From Deltaproteobacteria bacterium (GTDB lineage: Bacteria; Myxococcota_A; UBA9042; PHBI01): a DNA stretch of 64,000 nucleotides. Positions 9,728 through 19,003 of the stretch are shown here, piece after piece. The stretch spans positions 806,001-870,000 of the forward strand of contig JACKFA010000001.1 of assembly GCA_020632715.1 (NCBI GenBank), in the 5' to 3' direction. Below the pieces are notes generated by a model that did no database searches, was not told where the DNA came from, and was given only the letters and a program-made list of their open reading frames with translations. The position numbers were made by a program, and so were the translations under genes. Position 1 is the stretch's first letter; each line of letters opens with the position of its first letter.

Positions 9728-10729
9728 ATGTGGCGCCTCGGAACCCTCATCTCCTCGCTCGTCCTGCTCGCCCCGCTGGGCTGCTCGTCGGACTACAACT
9801 TCAACTCCGACGGAGACTACGAAGACATGGTCTGTGACGAGTCCGGGTGCTGGCACTGCACCGACGGCGTCTGCGGCGAGTACCGCTGCGACGTCACCGA
9901 CCAGTGCCCCATCGACACCGTCTGCGGCTCGGACAACCGCTGTCACATGGCCGGCTCCGGCGGCAGCAACGCCGAGTGTACGCAGCACAGCGACTGCCAG
10001 CGCGGCGAGATCTGCACGCTCGACGGGCGCTGCGTGACGAGCCCGGGCGGCGGGCCGAACAACAACACCGACGCGAGCGGCAGCGACGCGACCGGCTCGA
10101 CCGACACGAGCGGCGGCGGCGGCGACACCGGCGGCACCGCGACCGACGACACGGGCGGCGGCGGCGGCGACACCGGCGGGGGCGTCGAGGACACCGGCCC
10201 CGTGGACACGAGCGGCGGCGACGTCGACCTCCCCGACCACCCGGACGACACCTGCACGCAGAACAAGGACTGCGGCACCGACGGCGTCTGCCAGAACGGC
10301 GGCTGCTACTTCCCGTGCGCCCTCGACGCGAGCTGCCCGCCGGGTCAGCGCTGCGAGGCGGGTCAGTGCCTGCCGCTCGAGCAGCCCGAGAACACCTGCA
10401 CCTTCAACGGCGAGTGCGGCGCGAGCCACCTCTGCGCCGAGGGCACCTGCTACCACACGTGCTCGGAGACCTTCGAGTGCCCGTCGCACACGAAGTGCAC
10501 CGACGGGCTCTGCGTCGCCGACACGACGCCCGTCATCCAGTGCAGCGGCCCCGCGTCCTGCGCGGCGAACCAGGGCTGCGTCGACGGCAAGTGCCTCGAC
10601 CACTGCGGCGCCTCGGCCCCCTGCGGCGCGTCCGAGACCTGCACCTTCGGCTACTGCGAGCAGGTCGTCACGTGCTTCGACCAGGCCGACTGCGGCGGCG
10701 CGAACTGCGTGAACGGCACCTGCGAGTGA
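9728..10729 (+). CDS. Cysteine-rich surface lipoprotein with Thr/Asp/Gly linker
   Basis: 333 residues. The signal peptide ends at LAPLGC (Cys19). The mature chain has Cys-rich modules of the form C..D.C...ICTLDGRCV or CPPGQRCEAGQC, typical of the repeated secreted modules of myxobacterial lipoproteins, split by a low-complexity linker of about 60 residues rich in Thr, Asp and Gly. More than 30 cysteines imply disulfide-stabilised extracytoplasmic folds. The ATG at 9728 follows a GGAGGA ribosome-binding site 10 bases upstream. It is transcribed divergently from the NtrC-type regulator and ends at a strong hairpin. Surface display is inferred; the function is unknown. Confidence 0.85.
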   Translation: MWRLGTLISSLVLLAPLGCSSDYNFNSDGDYEDMVCDESGCWHCTDGVCGEYRCDVTDQCPIDTVCGSDNRCHMAGSGGSNAECTQHSDCQRGEICTLDGRCVTSPGGGPNNNTDASGSDATGSTDTSGGGGDTGGTATDDTGGGGGDTGGGVEDTGPVDTSGGDVDLPDHPDDTCTQNKDCGTDGVCQNGGCYFPCALDASCPPGQRCEAGQCLPLEQPENTCTFNGECGASHLCAEGTCYHTCSETFECPSHTKCTDGLCVADTTPVIQCSGPASCAANQGCVDGKCLDHCGASAPCGASETCTFGYCEQVVTCFDQADCGGANCVNGTCE

Positions 10730-10781
10730 GCTGAGCCCGCCCCGGTCGGCGCGAGCCGCCGGCCGGGGGCCTCGAACCCAC

Positions 10782-10810
10782 GGCGCTCCTCGGGTCTCCC
10801 GAGGGGCGCC
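10782..10810. terminator. Hairpin terminator between convergent genes
   Basis: 13-base-pair stem (GGCGCTCCTCGGG pairing with CCCGAGGGGCGCC, one wobble) with a TCT loop, followed on the + strand by TCTTGCTTTCC. It lies between the Cys-rich lipoprotein (+) and the esterase (-) and could serve both. Confidence 0.7.
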
Positions 10811-10838
10811 TCTTGCTTTCCGGGGGCCGTGTGCGGGG

Positions 10839-11783
10839 TCAGAGGCCCGGGTAGGTCTGGCGCAGGAGCGCCCGCACCGCGTCGCGCACCTCGGGCGGGA
10901 CGCTGTGGGTGCCCGCGAAGGCGAGGCGCTTCGGGGTGTAGCCGAGGCGCGCGAGCGCGTCGGCGGCCGACCATGACGCGATGGCGGGGATCACGTGATC
11001 CTTCGCGCCTCCTGTCACGAGGATCGCGGTCGCGCGCTGATCCTCCGGGAGCGGCGCCGCGTCGGGCGGGGGCGGCGCGACGAGGCGGCCCGAGAGCGCG
11101 GCGGCCGCGGCGAAGCGGCCGGGCGCGTCGACGAGCGCCTGGAGCGTGACGACCGCGCCCTGGCTGAAGCCGAAGACCGCCGGGCGCGGGGCCTTCGGGT
11201 AGCGCGCGGCGACGAGGTCGACGAGCTTCACGACGGTCGCGACCTGGGCGTGGAGGTCGGCCTCGAGGGTCGGCGACCCGTGCTCGTACCAGGCGTGGCC
11301 GCCGCCGCCCGTGGCGAGCGGCGCGTCGATGACGATGAAGCGGGCGCGGAGATCGAGCTCCTCGCAGAGGCGCGCGAAGCCGGCGGCGTTGTCGCCGCGC
11401 CCGTGGAGCGCGACGATCAAGGGCAGCGCGTCGTCGCCGTCGGCCGGCTCCACGACGGTGTAGTCGAGCGGCCCGTCGACGGCGCCGTGACGGCGGACGA
11501 GGGGCACGCGCGGCCGGCTCGGCGTGGCAGGGCTCTCGGTCGGCGCGGCGCCGGCGCTCGTGTCGGTGGGCGGAGACGTCGGTGGGGGCGGGGTCTCCGG
11601 CGTCTTCGGGGGCGAGGCGTCGACGGCGCCCTCCCCGCCTCCAGCGGCGGCCCCCGGCGACGGCGAAACACCGCTCGACAGACCGTCCGAGGCGGGCGAA
11701 CCTCCCCCGCGGCAACCGCCGACCCCGAGGGCGATGGCGGCCGTGGCGACGATGAGGAGCGACTTGCGCGGGCTCGATGACAT
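10839..11783 (-). CDS. Lipoprotein alpha/beta-hydrolase, phospholipase/carboxylesterase type
   Basis: 314 residues. The signal peptide ends at the lipobox VGGC (about Cys24), then about 80 residues of Pro/Ser/Thr-rich linker, then an abhydrolase_2 domain. Visible catalytic parts: oxyanion region ALHGRGDNAAGF, nucleophile elbow GFSQG (Ser near residue 206), acid in GGAKDHVIP and His in FAGTHSVPP. It predicts hydrolysis of carboxyl esters or lysophospholipids at the envelope. The start at 11783 places the signal peptide at the N-terminus; a longer open frame upstream lacks one. It is transcribed away from the gsp operon, so it is a neighbour rather than an operon member. Anchoring as a lipoprotein is unusual for this family. 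Confidence 0.85.
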   Translation of the reverse strand: MSSSPRKSLLIVATAAIALGVGGCRGGGSPASDGLSSGVSPSPGAAAGGGEGAVDASPPKTPETPPPPTSPPTDTSAGAAPTESPATPSRPRVPLVRRHGAVDGPLDYTVVEPADGDDALPLIVALHGRGDNAAGFARLCEELDLRARFIVIDAPLATGGGGHAWYEHGSPTLEADLHAQVATVVKLVDLVAARYPKAPRPAVFGFSQGAVVTLQALVDAPGRFAAAAALSGRLVAPPPPDAAPLPEDQRATAILVTGGAKDHVIPAIASWSAADALARLGYTPKRLAFAGTHSVPPEVRDAVRALLRQTYPGL

Positions 11784-12054
11784 TTTGACAATCCGGGTCG
11801 AGGGGCGCGGAAGGGACTTGCCAATTTGGCGGCGTCGGGGCACGCGGAGCGTGCGACATGCATGAGAACGCGTCCCGGCTCCCGTCCCGCGCGACGCCGC
11901 GATCGACCGCGCGGCCGCGCGGGCGTATCCTCGGCGATGGAGCGCTCGCGCGCTCCGGAGGCCGGTCCGCGCGCGGTCCGGTCGAAGGGAGGGCCATGGT
12001 CCGCCCGCGCGTCCGGATCGGCAAGATCTGCGTGCTCGGGCGACTCGTCGGCGG
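11784..12054. other. Intergenic region upstream of the secretion operon
   Basis: Gap between the divergent esterase and gspC. No gene is seen. A perfect 11-base dyad GCCAATTTGGC (11820-11830) lies about 250 bases before the predicted gspC transcription start and could be an activator site. The direct repeat TGACATTTTGACA (11779-11791) overlaps the esterase start codon. Confidence 0.4.
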
Positions 12055-12070
12055 TGGCACTCCGCTTGCA
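12055..12070 (+). promoter_or_regulatory. Sigma-54 (RpoN) -24/-12 promoter of the gsp operon
   Basis: TGGCAC (12055-12060), five bases TCCGC, TTGCA (12066-12070): a complete match to the -24/-12 consensus with the required ten bases between the invariant GG and GC. The predicted start site is near 12081, giving a leader of about 31 bases that contains a GGAGG ribosome-binding site (12097-12101) before the gspC ATG at 12112. Position and perfect spacing make chance unlikely. Confidence 0.8.
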
Positions 12071-12111
12071 CTGGAACGCGCGCCGATGAGGTCCGCGGAG
12101 GTCGTGCGTCG

Positions 12112-13134
12112 ATGAACCAGCTCATCCGAAAGTACTTCTGGGCCGTGAAGCTCGTGGGGATCGCCCTCCTCGCGCTGCTCACGGCGGGCTTCGTCAACGA
12201 CTGGGTCGGGAGCAAGCTCTTCCTGGCGCCGAGCCCGCCCGCCGTCGACGCCGCCGACGCCGCGAAGACCCCGACCGAGCCCGCCTGGGGCCGCGTCGCC
12301 TCCGGTGAGAACGCGACGCGGGTGCTCTCGCAGCGCCGCGTCTTCAACCTCGACCCGCCGCAGCCGCTCGTCGCGGAGGTCGAGGAGCCCGTCGAGGAGC
12401 CGAAGGTCGAGGAGACGCCGCCGAAGGACGGCGAGATCGAGGACAGCCAGCTCCCGATCGACCTCGTCGGGACGCTCGTCGCCGCCGACGCCGACAACTC
12501 CGTCGCGACCTTCCAGATCCAGGGCGAGAACAAGATCGGCTGGATCGGCTCGTCGTTCCTCGACGGCAAGGCGAAGATCGACGCCATCGGCCAGCGCTAC
12601 GTCGTGTTCATCGAGGGCGACCGGCGGACGGTCGTGCGCCTCTGGGACGACAAGAACGCCGGCTCGCAGCCCGGGATGCCAGGCCGCCCGGATCTCAAGC
12701 ACCCGATCGTGAACCCGCCGACCGGCGGCCTCGTCCGCCCGCCGCCGGCCGTCTCCGACGCGAACCCGGGGGACCGCGCGACCTCGATCCGCGAGGGGAT
12801 CCAGAAGACCGGCGCCTACGACTACCAGATCAGCCGCTCGATGCTCGACGGCGAGCTCAAGGACCTCGCGAAGCTGCAGTCCGAGGCGCGCGTCGTGCCG
12901 CACTACAAGGACCAGCAGTACCAGGGGTTCAAGCTCGTGGGCGTGCGCCCCGGCAGCCTCTACCGGGCGCTCGGGATCCGCAGCGGCGACGTGATCACCT
13001 CTGTCAACGGCACCGCCATCGACAGCCCGAACAAGGCCCTCGAGCTCTTCGAGCAGCTCAAGAACTCGGCCGACATCAAGGTCGACATCGAGCGCCGCGG
13101 CCAGGCCAAGACCCTCTCCTACCAGATCCACTGA
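12112..13134 (+). CDS. gspC: Type II secretion system inner-membrane protein GspC
   Basis: 340 residues. One N-terminal membrane segment (VKLVGIALLALLTAGFVND), a periplasmic homology region (about residues 60-180, with SQRRVFNLDPP and LPIDLVGTLVAADADNS) that in known systems contacts the GspD N0 domain, a Pro-rich linker, and a C-terminal PDZ domain (about 245-340: GFKLVGVRPGSLYRALGI and GDVITSVNGTAID). GspC couples the inner-membrane platform to the secretin and helps select substrates. It is the first gene of the operon, directly behind the sigma-54 promoter. The gap to gspD is 10 bases. Confidence 0.92.
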   Translation: MNQLIRKYFWAVKLVGIALLALLTAGFVNDWVGSKLFLAPSPPAVDAADAAKTPTEPAWGRVASGENATRVLSQRRVFNLDPPQPLVAEVEEPVEEPKVEETPPKDGEIEDSQLPIDLVGTLVAADADNSVATFQIQGENKIGWIGSSFLDGKAKIDAIGQRYVVFIEGDRRTVVRLWDDKNAGSQPGMPGRPDLKHPIVNPPTGGLVRPPPAVSDANPGDRATSIREGIQKTGAYDYQISRSMLDGELKDLAKLQSEARVVPHYKDQQYQGFKLVGVRPGSLYRALGIRSGDVITSVNGTAIDSPNKALELFEQLKNSADIKVDIERRGQAKTLSYQIH

Positions 13135-13144
13135 GACGACACGC

Positions 13145-15916
13145 ATGACGGACAGCACTTCGGCACTCGGGCTCGCTTCGGCGGCGGTGCATCAAGGTCG
13201 GGAAGGTCGACGGACGAGCCTCTTCGGGCGCGGCGCGCTCGCGGGCGCGGTGGCGCTCGCGGTGCTCTCGACCGGGGTCGGGGCCGCGTGGGCGCAGCCG
13301 GCGCCGCCGGACGGGACGCCCGTGCCGCGGCCCTCGGTGCCGCCGGTCATCAAGCCGGGGGCGAAGGATCCGCGGACGCCCGCGCTCCGGCGCGGCGACG
13401 CGCTGCCCGTCGCGACCACGCCGGACGGCGTCGTGCGCACGGAGGGCGGCCAGCCGGGCGTCATCGACACCGGCGACGGCGGCGACACGAAGACGTTCGA
13501 TCCGGGAGCGCCGGGCGGCGACGCGGCGACGCCGGGCGCGACGCCGGACGACTCGACCAAGGTCGAGGACGTCATCGAGTGGAAGACGAACTTCGAGCAG
13601 GGGATCAAGTGCAAGAAGATCCCGCTCAACGCGCGGATCCGCCTCGACTTCAACGAGGTGAGCCTCGGTGACCTGACGAAGTTCATCTCGTGCGTGACCG
13701 AGCAGAACTTCATCCTGACCGGAGGCGTCAATCGCGCGGCGACCGTCAGCATTCTGTCACCGAAGCCGGTGACGGCGTACGAGGCCTACAAGGCGTACCT
13801 GTCGGCGCTCGAGGCGAACGGGCTCACCGTGGTGCCGAACGGGAACTTCCTCGAGATCGTGCCGAGCGGCGAGAGCAAGACCTCGGGCGGGCCCATCTAC
13901 GGGCCGCGCTCCTCGGGGCCGAACACCGACCAGATCGTGACGCGCCTCATCCAGCTCGACCACGTGCCGGCCGAGGAGATCCTGCCCGTCCTCGACAAGT
14001 TCAAGACGAAGAGCGCCGACATCACGCACTACGCGCCGACGAACACGCTCATCATCACCGACACCGGCTCGAACATCCGGCGGCTCCTGAAGCTCATCAA
14101 GGAGATCGATGTCCCGATCGGGAAGTCGCGCATCTGGATCCGTCCCATCATCAACACCTCGGCCGCCGAGATCGTGACGCTCCTCCAGCAGATCATGGGG
14201 GACAGTGGCTCGAGCGGCGGCGGCGGTGGCGCGGCGGCGGCGTCTCCCGCGGCGGCCCGGCGCGCGAAGCGGGCGGCGGCCCAGGCGGCGACGGCCCCCG
14301 TCGCGACCCCGAGCACGTCGACCGGCGCCGACCTCGCGCGGATCTCGGTCGAGAAGATGATCCCCGACGAGCGCACCAACAGCGTCATCTTCGTGGCGAC
14401 CCGCACGGCCTATCTGCAGCTCGACCGGCTCATCCGGAAGCTCGACGTGCCGATCCCCGGTGAGGGCAGCTACCACGTGCACGCCCTCGAGAACGCGGAC
14501 GCCGAGGAGGTCGCCTCCACGCTCCAGTCGCTCACGACGGGGTCCACGCCGACCTCGAGCCGCCGGACGTCGCGGACGGCGGCCGCTCCGGGCGCCGCGC
14601 CGGCTGCGCCCGGCGGGACGGGGGCGGTCGGCCTCTTCGAGGGCGACGTGAAGATCTCGCCCTACAAGGCCACGAACTCGCTCATCATCGAGTCGTCGCT
14701 CAAGGACTATCTCCAGCTGAAGAAGATCATCGCCGAGCTCGACGTGCGCCGGAAGCAGGTCTACGTCGAGGCGATCATCATGGAGATCTCGTCGAGCAAG
14801 GACCGCAGCATCAACATCAGCGGCTCCGGCGGGACCACCTTCAACGTCGACGGCGAGGAGCTCCCGCTCCTCTTCGGCTCGGGCGGCCTCGGCCTCGACG
14901 TGCAGGGCGCGCTCTCGACGCTCCAGGCGGGCGGCGGCGCCATCGGCCTCCAGGGCCCGCTCCTCGACGTCAACGCCGGCAGCGACCAAGGCGGGAGCAC
15001 GTTCTCCATCGCGGCCTTCGGCTTCACGCTGCGCGCGCTGCAGACGACGTCGAACGTCAACGTCCTGTCGACGCCGCACATCCTCACGCTCGAGAACGAG
15101 GACGCGGAGATCCAGGTCGGCAAGCGCCAGCCCTACGTCACGACCTCGACCGGCGGCCTCGGGAGCCTCGGGAGCCTGTCGTCGCTCTCGGGCCTCACGG
15201 GCTCGACCGGCACGTCCGCGCTCGGCGGCCTCTCGAGCGCGCTCTCGGGCCTCGGCGGCCTCGGGCGGAGCTTCCAGTACGTCGACGTCGACCTCACGCT
15301 CAAGATCAAGCCCCAGGTCAACGCGAGCGGCTTCGTGCGGCTCGAGATCGACCAGCAGCTCGACGACATCGAGGGCTTCGTCGGCGGCTCGGCGTCCGAC
15401 GGCGGCGCGCCCATCACGTCGAAGCGGAAGGTCACGAACGTGGTGGTCGTGCGCGACGGGCAGCCGGTCGTCATCGGCGGCCTCATCCGCGACAAGGAGA
15501 CGGAGTCGGTCTCGAAGATCCCGTTCCTCGGCGACATCCCGCTCCTCGGCCTCCTCTTCCGCCGCACCGGCACGCAGAAGGAGAAGTCGAACCTCCTCAT
15601 GATCATCATCCCGCACGTCATCGCCGACCCGAGCGATCTCAAGCGCATCTACGAGCAGCGCCGCGAGGAGTACCAGGACCTCGCGAAGACGATGGCCGAG
15701 CGCGTGAAGGACTACGAGGGCGAGCTCGACTACCGGAAGAAGAGCGGGCTCCTGCACGACATCCACATGACGCTGACCAAGGCGCGCGACGAGCGCGAGC
15801 TGCGTGAGCGCGCGATCTTCGAGGGCTCGGACGTCGACCGCGTCGGCCCGCCCGAGTCGCACGACATCGAGTACGACCCGCGCGACGCCTTCAAGAAGGA
15901 CGGGGAGGACCGCTGA
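13145..15916 (+). CDS. gspD: Type II secretion outer-membrane secretin GspD
   Basis: 923 residues. The signal peptide is preceded by about 30 polar residues and is cleaved near AWA-QP (residue 50). After a Pro/Asp/Gly-rich spacer come N0 (about 150-220, RLDFNEVSLGDLTKFIS), then N1-N3 modules (TNTLIITDTGSNIRRLLKLI; TNSVIFVATRTAYLQLDRLI; TNSLIIESSLKDYLQLKKII), then the secretin barrel with DGQPVVIGGLIRDKE and KIPFLGDIPLLGLLFRRT. Ala/Ser-rich and Thr/Arg-rich inserts interrupt the N2 and N3 regions. It forms the multimeric outer-membrane channel. It is longer than the usual 650-700 residues because of the spacer, the inserts and a charged C-terminal extension. Its stop overlaps the gspE start. 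Confidence 0.95.
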   Translation: MTDSTSALGLASAAVHQGREGRRTSLFGRGALAGAVALAVLSTGVGAAWAQPAPPDGTPVPRPSVPPVIKPGAKDPRTPALRRGDALPVATTPDGVVRTEGGQPGVIDTGDGGDTKTFDPGAPGGDAATPGATPDDSTKVEDVIEWKTNFEQGIKCKKIPLNARIRLDFNEVSLGDLTKFISCVTEQNFILTGGVNRAATVSILSPKPVTAYEAYKAYLSALEANGLTVVPNGNFLEIVPSGESKTSGGPIYGPRSSGPNTDQIVTRLIQLDHVPAEEILPVLDKFKTKSADITHYAPTNTLIITDTGSNIRRLLKLIKEIDVPIGKSRIWIRPIINTSAAEIVTLLQQIMGDSGSSGGGGGAAAASPAAARRAKRAAAQAATAPVATPSTSTGADLARISVEKMIPDERTNSVIFVATRTAYLQLDRLIRKLDVPIPGEGSYHVHALENADAEEVASTLQSLTTGSTPTSSRRTSRTAAAPGAAPAAPGGTGAVGLFEGDVKISPYKATNSLIIESSLKDYLQLKKIIAELDVRRKQVYVEAIIMEISSSKDRSINISGSGGTTFNVDGEELPLLFGSGGLGLDVQGALSTLQAGGGAIGLQGPLLDVNAGSDQGGSTFSIAAFGFTLRALQTTSNVNVLSTPHILTLENEDAEIQVGKRQPYVTTSTGGLGSLGSLSSLSGLTGSTGTSALGGLSSALSGLGGLGRSFQYVDVDLTLKIKPQVNASGFVRLEIDQQLDDIEGFVGGSASDGGAPITSKRKVTNVVVVRDGQPVVIGGLIRDKETESVSKIPFLGDIPLLGLLFRRTGTQKEKSNLLMIIIPHVIADPSDLKRIYEQRREEYQDLAKTMAERVKDYEGELDYRKKSGLLHDIHMTLTKARDERELRERAIFEGSDVDRVGPPESHDIEYDPRDAFKKDGEDR

Positions 15917-17652
15917 TGGCGACGGCGACCGCTGGGGCCGGGAGCCTCTTCGAGAGGCGCATGATCGGCGAGATCCTCGTCGACATGGGCGCCGTCTCGC
16001 CGCAGACGATCGCGAGCGCCCTCGAGGTGCAGGCCGACCGCGGCGGGCGCCTCGGCGAGATCCTCCTGTCGATGGAGGCGGTCAACGACCGCCAGATAGC
16101 GCAAGCGCTGTCGGAGCAGTTCGGCCTCGAGCTGCGCGCGACCATCGACTCCGACCAGGTCGACCCGAAGCTCGTCGCCGACCTGAACCTCGCCTACGCC
16201 CGCGGGAACGTGATGCTCCCGCTCTCGGCCGACGATCACCACGTGGTGGTTGCGGTCGCCGACCCGCTGAACACCTACGGCATCGACGACATCAGGACCC
16301 TCTTCGGGCGCGACATCGACGTGGTGGTCGCGCCGAAGGACATCCTGATGGCGGCGATCCACAAGGTCTTCGACCGCCGGGCCGCCGCCGACCAGGTCGT
16401 CGACGACCTCGGCTCGACCGAGATCGGCGACGTCAACGAGGAGCTCCTCACCGAGAAGGACATCCTCGACGAGGACGACGAGGCGCCGATCATCCGCCTC
16501 GTGAACTCGGTGCTCTCGCAGGCCATCAAGGAGCGCGCGAGCGACATCCACATCGAGCCCTACGAGCGCGACATCGTCATCCGCTTCCGGAAGGACGGCG
16601 TGCTGAAGGAGATCGTGCGGGCCCCGAAGCGGTTCCAGGCGTCCATCGCGAGCCGCATCAAGATCATGGGGAACCTGAACATCGCGGAGAAGCGCCTCCC
16701 GCAGGACGGCCGCATCCGCATCAAGATCGCCGGGCGCGACGTGGACCTCCGTCTGTCGACCGTGCCGACCTCGCACGGCGAGCGCATCGTCCTCCGTATC
16801 CTCGACAAGCAGACCGTCATCCTCGACCTCGAGCAGCTGGGGTTCCTGCCCGAGAACCTGAAGATGATAAGCGAGCTCATCCTGCGCCCGCACGGGATCG
16901 TGCTCGTCACGGGCCCCACGGGCTCCGGCAAGACGACGACGCTCTACGCCGCGCTCCAGCGCATCAACACGCCGGACCGCAACATCCTCACGATCGAGGA
17001 CCCGGTCGAGTACCAGATCCCCGGCATCGGGCAGATGCAGGTGAACCGGAAGATCGAGTTCACCTTCGCCCGCGGGCTCCGCGCCATCCTGCGTCAGGAC
17101 CCGGACGTCGTGCTCATCGGCGAGATCCGCGACCTCGAGACCGCCGAGAACGCCGTCCAGGCCTCGCTCACCGGCCACCTCGTCTTCGCGACGCTCCACA
17201 CGAACGACGCCCCGAGCGCCTTCACGCGCCTCACCGACATGGGCGTCGAGCCCTTCCTGTCGGCGTCGTCGGTCATCGCCGTCATGGGGCAGCGCCTCGT
17301 GCGCCGCCTCTGCCAGTCGTGCAAGGAGCCGCACGTGCCGCTCGTCGACGAGCTCGTGAAGCTCGGGCTCCAGAACCCGGAGCAGCGGCGGCGCGATGGG
17401 CGCTTCTACCGCGCGAAGGGCTGCTCGGAGTGCTTCGAGACCGGCTACAAGGGCCGCGTCGGCATCCACGAGCTCCTCCTCGTCGGCGACGACGTCCGGA
17501 GCCTCGTCATGCAGAGCGCGTCCGCCGCCGACCTCAAGAAGGCCGCGATCCGCTCGGGGATGCGCACCCTCCGCGACGACGGCGCGCTCAAGGTGCTGAT
17601 GGGCGAGACCTCCATCGACGAGGTGATGCGCGTCACGGCAGAGGACCGCTGA
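15916..17652 (+). CDS. gspE: Type II secretion ATPase GspE
   Basis: 578 residues. The N-terminal GspE-N domain (about 1-150) binds GspL. The ATPase core has Walker A GPTGSGKTTTLYA (near residue 333), an Asp box LTIEDPVEYQIPG, Walker B region PDVVLIGEIRD and a His box LTGHLVFATLHTND. A zinc-binding tetracysteine is present: CQSC (about 466) and CSEC (about 503), characteristic of GspE. It powers assembly of the pseudopilus. The ATG overlaps the gspD stop as TGATG, indicating translational coupling. Length and motifs match active family members. Confidence 0.96.
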   Translation: MATATAGAGSLFERRMIGEILVDMGAVSPQTIASALEVQADRGGRLGEILLSMEAVNDRQIAQALSEQFGLELRATIDSDQVDPKLVADLNLAYARGNVMLPLSADDHHVVVAVADPLNTYGIDDIRTLFGRDIDVVVAPKDILMAAIHKVFDRRAAADQVVDDLGSTEIGDVNEELLTEKDILDEDDEAPIIRLVNSVLSQAIKERASDIHIEPYERDIVIRFRKDGVLKEIVRAPKRFQASIASRIKIMGNLNIAEKRLPQDGRIRIKIAGRDVDLRLSTVPTSHGERIVLRILDKQTVILDLEQLGFLPENLKMISELILRPHGIVLVTGPTGSGKTTTLYAALQRINTPDRNILTIEDPVEYQIPGIGQMQVNRKIEFTFARGLRAILRQDPDVVLIGEIRDLETAENAVQASLTGHLVFATLHTNDAPSAFTRLTDMGVEPFLSASSVIAVMGQRLVRRLCQSCKEPHVPLVDELVKLGLQNPEQRRRDGRFYRAKGCSECFETGYKGRVGIHELLLVGDDVRSLVMQSASAADLKKAAIRSGMRTLRDDGALKVLMGETSIDEVMRVTAEDR

Positions 17653-17662
17653 ACGAGGGGCC

Positions 17663-18922
17663 ATGCCGATCTACGAATACAAGGGCCTCAACGCCAAAGG
17701 AAAGCAGACCGCCGGGGTCCTCGACGCCGACAGCCCGCGGAGCCTGAAGGAGCGCCTGCGCCGCGACAACGTGTTCCTGACGGAGTACGTCGAGACGCGC
17801 GGCGGCGCCGAGACGCGCCGCGCGGGCCAGCAGAAGGCCGGCTCGCGCGAGGTGAAGCTCGGGCAGGTCTTCCAGCGCGTGAAGCTCCTCGAGGTGGCCG
17901 AGGTCACGCGCCAGCTCGCGACGCTCATCAAGAGCGGGATCCCGCTCGTCGACGCCATCGGCGCCATCTCGGACCAGCTCGACAACCCCCTCTTCAAGAA
18001 GATCATGAGCGAGGTGAAGCGCTCCGTGAGCGAGGGGTCGACCCTCGGCGCGGCGCTCGCCAAGCACCCGAAGACCTTCTCGCACCTCTACGTGAACATG
18101 GTGAGCGCCGGCGAGCAGTCGGGCAGCCTCGACGTCGTGTTCGAGCGCCTCGCGGCGTTCACCGAGGAGCAGGTGCGCCTCCGCGGGAAGCTCGTCGGCG
18201 CGCTGACCTACCCGGTCATCATGATCATCCTCGGGTTCGGCATCGTGGCGCTCATGATGCTCTTCGTGATCCCGCAGGTGCAGGAGCTCTTCAAGCGGAT
18301 GGGCGCCGACCTGCCCTTCCTCACGAAGGTCCTCATCGGCGCGAGCGAGTTCATGCAGAGCTGGTGGTGGCTCCTGATGATCCTCTTCATCGGCGGGCTC
18401 GTCGCCTTCAACAGCTGGCGCAAGTCCGAGAAGGGCAAGCCCACCTGGGATGGATTCCTTTTGAAGGTGCCCGTGTTCGGGGATCTGATCCGCAAGGTGA
18501 GCATCGCTCGCTTCGCGCGGACCCTCTCGACGCTCCTCGCGTCGGGTGTCCCCATCTTGAACGCGATGACCATCGTGCGCTCGGTGATCGGCAACCACGT
18601 CATCGCCGAGGTCGTCGAGGCCTCGAAGGAGGCGGTGAAGGAAGGTCAGCCCATCGCCGAGCCGCTCAGGCGCTCGGGTCAGTTCCCGTCGATGGTCTGC
18701 CACATGGTCGCGGTCGGCGAGCGCTCCGGCCAGCTCGAGGAGATGCTCGGCAACATCGCCGACAGCTACGAGGGCCAGATCGAGTCCCGCGTGTCCTCCC
18801 TCACCGCCGTCCTCGAGCCGATGATGATCGTCATCATGGGCGTCGGCATCGGCTTCATGGCCTTCGCCATCATCATGCCGATGATGAAGATGAGCCAGGT
18901 CGCCTCCCACGTGGGCGGCTGA
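17663..18922 (+). CDS. gspF: Type II secretion inner-membrane platform protein GspF
   Basis: 419 residues with two repeated cytoplasmic T2SSF domains. The first contains EVTRQLATLIKSGIPLVDAI and the second FARTLSTLLASGVPILNAM. Membrane helices follow near residues 175-200, 235-250 and 375-400. It forms the base on which pseudopilins assemble with GspE. It starts with MPIYEYKGLNAKGKQ, the standard family N-terminus, 10 bases after gspE. An 81-base gap precedes gspG, with no terminator visible. Confidence 0.95.
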   Translation: MPIYEYKGLNAKGKQTAGVLDADSPRSLKERLRRDNVFLTEYVETRGGAETRRAGQQKAGSREVKLGQVFQRVKLLEVAEVTRQLATLIKSGIPLVDAIGAISDQLDNPLFKKIMSEVKRSVSEGSTLGAALAKHPKTFSHLYVNMVSAGEQSGSLDVVFERLAAFTEEQVRLRGKLVGALTYPVIMIILGFGIVALMMLFVIPQVQELFKRMGADLPFLTKVLIGASEFMQSWWWLLMILFIGGLVAFNSWRKSEKGKPTWDGFLLKVPVFGDLIRKVSIARFARTLSTLLASGVPILNAMTIVRSVIGNHVIAEVVEASKEAVKEGQPIAEPLRRSGQFPSMVCHMVAVGERSGQLEEMLGNIADSYEGQIESRVSSLTAVLEPMMIVIMGVGIGFMAFAIIMPMMKMSQVASHVGG

Positions 18923-19003
18923 GCGCCGCGTCGCGCGCCGGCCAGCCCCGAGAAACGAACGAACGAATCAAGAGACAGCCGCTTCCTCAGAGGAGTCAGT
19001 CGC

